Source: Hyphomicrobiales bacterium
GTDB lineage: Bacteria; Pseudomonadota; Alphaproteobacteria; Rhizobiales; Beijerinckiaceae
DNA length: 35,474 nt
Assembly: GCA_027488155.1 (NCBI GenBank)
Contig: JAIYCE010000067.1
Span: 1 to 35,474, forward strand
Direction: 5' to 3'
The notes under the pieces are model-generated. The model had not been told where the DNA came from, searched no databases, and was given only the letters and a program-made list of their open reading frames with translations. This document shows, in pieces, positions 33,601 to 35,474 of the stretch. The position numbers were made by a program, and so were the translations under genes. Position 1 is the stretch's first letter, and every line of letters starts with the position of its first letter.

Positions 33601-35103
33601 TCAATTTAATTGTAGCAGATATTGTTTGATATACTCGTGGAGCCTGCTTGTTTCGGCTTCATCGAAACGAAGTCCAAGCTTACTGCGCCGCCACAAAATG
33701 TCTTCTGCACTGCGCGCCCATTCCTCACGGATGAGATAATCGACTTCAGCTTGGTGAAGGTCGGCACCGAAGCGGCGGCCGAGATCGTCCCTCTTCGTTG
33801 CATTACCCACGATGTTTGCAGCCCTCGTACCATAGGCCCGGATGTAGCGCGTAGCGGTGGGCGCTGGCAGAAAGGGCGCGCGTGTGCGCAAAAGATCGAC
33901 CGCCTTTGCAAATCCGTCGATGGGAAAATCTCCGCCGGGGAGAGCGCTTGTTGCAGTCCAGCCCTTTTTTGCGTCCGAGATATGCAACTTATCAAGGGCG
34001 GCTTCCGCGAGGCGTCGATAGGTTGTTATCTTACCACCGAAGACTGAGAGCAAAGGCGCTTGCCCAATCGGCGCGTCGAGAATGAGCACATAATCGCGTG
34101 TTGCCTCCTGTGCTTTCGAGGCACCATCATCGTAAAGCGGTCGAACGCCAGAATAGGTCCAGACAATGTGATCGCGCGTGATGGCCGTCTTAAAATACTC
34201 GCTCGTGGCGCCGCAGAGATAATCAATCTCAGCATCCGAAATCCGCACATGGGTTGGATCGTCGTGATAGTCGATATCCGTTGTCCCGATGAGCGTGAAA
34301 TCATGTTCGTAGGGAATAGCGAAGATGATGCGCCCGTCGGCATTTTGGAAAATATAGCAGCGGTCGTGGTCGTAGAGTTTCGGGACGACGATGTGGCTGC
34401 CTTTCACTTGGCGCACTTTTGCGGCGCTGTTCATACGCAGCGTGTTGTTCAGCGTCTCAGCAACCCAAGGTCCTGCCGCGTTGATAAGTTGCCGCGCCTG
34501 AAAGGTCTGCATCGCGCCCGTGTGCGTGAGCGTCTCGATGCGCCATAGATCGGACTCGCGTTTAGCTCCTGTGACAGAAGTGCGCACGTGGATGCTGGCA
34601 CCATGTTCAGCTGCATCTTTCGCGTTAAGGATGACGAGGCGAGAGTCGTCCGCCCAACAATCTGAGTATTCAAAGCCGAAGCGATAGGCTTGTCGCAGTG
34701 GTTCGCCGGTCTTGGCCCGGGTGAGGTCGATTGTTTGTGTTGCGGGAAGAATTTTTCGTCCGCCGAGATGGTCGTAGAGAAAGAGACCGATACGCAAGAG
34801 CCAGGCTGGGCGTAGCCCTTGATGGTGCGGCAAGACGAACCTTAACGGCCAGATCACATGAGGCGCGATGCCAAGGAGGGTCTCCCGCTCAATCAGCGCC
34901 TCGCGGACCAGGCGGAACTCGTAATGCTCCAAATACCGTAGGCCGCCATGGATGAGCTTGGTCGAAGCAGAGGACGTGCCTTGGGCAAGGTCTCCCCTTT
35001 CAAAAAGGATGGTCTTGAGACCGCGACCGGACGCGTCCCTGGCGATTCCACAACCGTTGATGCCGCCGCCTATGATGGCGACGTCATAGATATGGCAGTC
35101 CAT
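33601..35103 (-). CDS. glpD: Aerobic glycerol-3-phosphate dehydrogenase
   Basis: The 500-residue flavoprotein opens MDCHIYDVAIIGGGINGCG (FAD motif, residues 12-19) and has ERGDLAQGTSSASTKLIHGGLRYLEHYEF, the GlpD substrate/FAD block. ADDSRLVILNAKDAAEHGA, VKGSHIVVPKL, YSGVRPLYDDG and SVFGGKITTYRRLAE follow in the expected order, then the C-terminal capping domain. It oxidises sn-glycerol 3-phosphate to dihydroxyacetone phosphate and feeds electrons to quinone at the inner membrane. The ATG at 35103 fits GlpD lengths; the frame is open for a further 63 codons upstream, which have no FAD-fold character. No glpK or glpR is in the window. Confidence 0.94.
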   Translation of the reverse strand: MDCHIYDVAIIGGGINGCGIARDASGRGLKTILFERGDLAQGTSSASTKLIHGGLRYLEHYEFRLVREALIERETLLGIAPHVIWPLRFVLPHHQGLRPAWLLRIGLFLYDHLGGRKILPATQTIDLTRAKTGEPLRQAYRFGFEYSDCWADDSRLVILNAKDAAEHGASIHVRTSVTGAKRESDLWRIETLTHTGAMQTFQARQLINAAGPWVAETLNNTLRMNSAAKVRQVKGSHIVVPKLYDHDRCYIFQNADGRIIFAIPYEHDFTLIGTTDIDYHDDPTHVRISDAEIDYLCGATSEYFKTAITRDHIVWTYSGVRPLYDDGASKAQEATRDYVLILDAPIGQAPLLSVFGGKITTYRRLAEAALDKLHISDAKKGWTATSALPGGDFPIDGFAKAVDLLRTRAPFLPAPTATRYIRAYGTRAANIVGNATKRDDLGRRFGADLHQAEVDYLIREEWARSAEDILWRRSKLGLRFDEAETSRLHEYIKQYLLQLN

Positions 35104-35170
35104 GTGGGAAGACCCTCTATGGGTAGGCTCAGCAGCAGTATGTTGCGATTTAACGGAGAATAGGATCAAA

Positions 35171-35187
35171 AAAACGTCATAAAACGT
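35171..35187 (+). repeat. Phased direct repeat upstream of the rrn-like promoter
   Basis: AAAACGT occurs at 35171-35177 and again at 35181-35187, ten bases apart and ending just before the -35. Such A-rich, helically phased sequence is what an UP element or activator site would look like. Confidence 0.45.
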
Positions 35188-35188
35188 G

Positions 35189-35217
35189 TTGACACGGAAA
35201 AAAGGTATCCCTATATA
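35189..35217 (+). promoter_or_regulatory. Near-consensus sigma-70 promoter reading right, probable rRNA operon promoter
   Basis: TTGACA (35189-35194), a 17-base spacer and TATATA (35212-35217) form the strongest promoter in the window. It is followed by a GC-rich discriminator (CGCCCC), common at stringently controlled rRNA promoters, and preceded by A-rich upstream sequence. It points away from glpD. Confidence 0.8.
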
Positions 35218-35474
35218 CGCCCCACACCGACGGAACGCGCTGTTGCGCCTCCGCTGGTCGAATGCGCTCCCACACAACAAAGGTTGTGACAATCCGGCTC
35301 TTGTCGGAGGGGAATTTGTTCGGCCCTAAAGGTGTGAGGCTTTTTGGAAGCTTCTGCTGTTTGACATTATTGGAAGGAAGAGAAGCGCGGACGGCGGTTT
35401 CTTTGCGGTTTCTATTGGGTTTATGCCTGATGGGAGCGAAAGAGATGATGCTGTTACGCGTTTTGGAAGCTCGC
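35218..35474 (+). other. Probable 16S rRNA leader with boxB/boxA-like antitermination signals
   Basis: No credible protein gene exists here. Hairpin CACAAC-AAAG-GTTGTG (35273-35288) is followed by a boxB-like 7-bp stem with a 5-base loop (35336-35354). Then at once TGCTGTTTGACA (35355-35366) matches the E. coli rRNA boxA TGCTCTTTAACA at 10 of 12 positions. Order and spacing fit an rRNA operon leader; the mature 16S sequence is not reached before the window ends. Confidence 0.7.

Noticed and set aside
34948-35163. A small plus-strand frame across the glpD start
   Set aside because: It lies opposite the conserved FAD motif of glpD and lacks a ribosome site.

Overview
The window looks like a chromosomal segment of an alphaproteobacterium, most likely order Hyphomicrobiales (Rhizobiales). 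The indications are moderately GC-rich coding sequence, tightly overlapping ATGA/TGATG gene junctions, a DUF5993-dsbB pair, TPP-riboswitch control of thiC and thiM, and a LivKHMGF transporter next to a 2-aminobenzoyl-CoA type catabolic cluster. I see no CRISPR array, no transposase, no phage gene and no tRNA. The only RNA-gene signal is a probable rRNA operon promoter and leader at the right edge.

Layout. (1) 1-3182: thiamin genes. thiM-thiE point left and thiC points right, and each arm has its own TPP riboswitch. (2) 3338-8554: a branched-chain-type ABC importer (livKHMGF) and a small cupin, closed by a strong terminator. (3) 8572-15427, minus strand: an operon of SDR, MarR regulator, crotonase-family protein, acyl-CoA dehydrogenase, aryl-CoA ligase, RidA-like protein and PhzS-like flavin monooxygenase. 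(4) 15646-21423, plus strand and divergent from region 3: a fused FAD monooxygenase/FMN reductase of the 2-aminobenzoyl-CoA monooxygenase/reductase (salicylyl-CoA 5-hydroxylase) type, a crotonase-like/3-hydroxyacyl-CoA dehydrogenase fusion, and a DAO-type FAD oxidoreductase. (5) 21427-24404: adenine deaminase, a small secreted protein and an M48 lipoprotein peptidase. (6) 24574-30442: a peptide-type ABC substrate-binding protein with two permeases but no ATPase gene, an M20 carbamoylase/amidase and an acetamidase/formamidase. (7) 30442-35103: a membrane protein, DUF5993, DsbB, an M19 dipeptidase and glycerol-3-phosphate dehydrogenase. (8) 35104-35474: a near-consensus promoter with boxB/boxA-like antitermination signals, as expected ahead of a 16S rRNA gene.

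How it works together. Regions 2-4 read as one catabolic island. LivKHMGF would import an aromatic acid (probably an aminobenzoate), the ligase would make its CoA thioester, and the fused flavoenzyme would hydroxylate and reduce the ring. The dehydrogenases, crotonases and RidA-like protein would then de-aminate, oxidise and open the ring under MarR control. A shared 11-bp sequence (AAGCTTAAAAT) sits over the presumed promoters of both livK and the flavoenzyme gene, which links transport and catabolism. The most interesting features are that the RidA-like protein has Met where the carboxylate-binding Arg should be, and that neither crotonase domain keeps the canonical Glu/Glu pair. Both fit CoA-bound, non-standard ring chemistry, but they are inferences from sequence reading alone.
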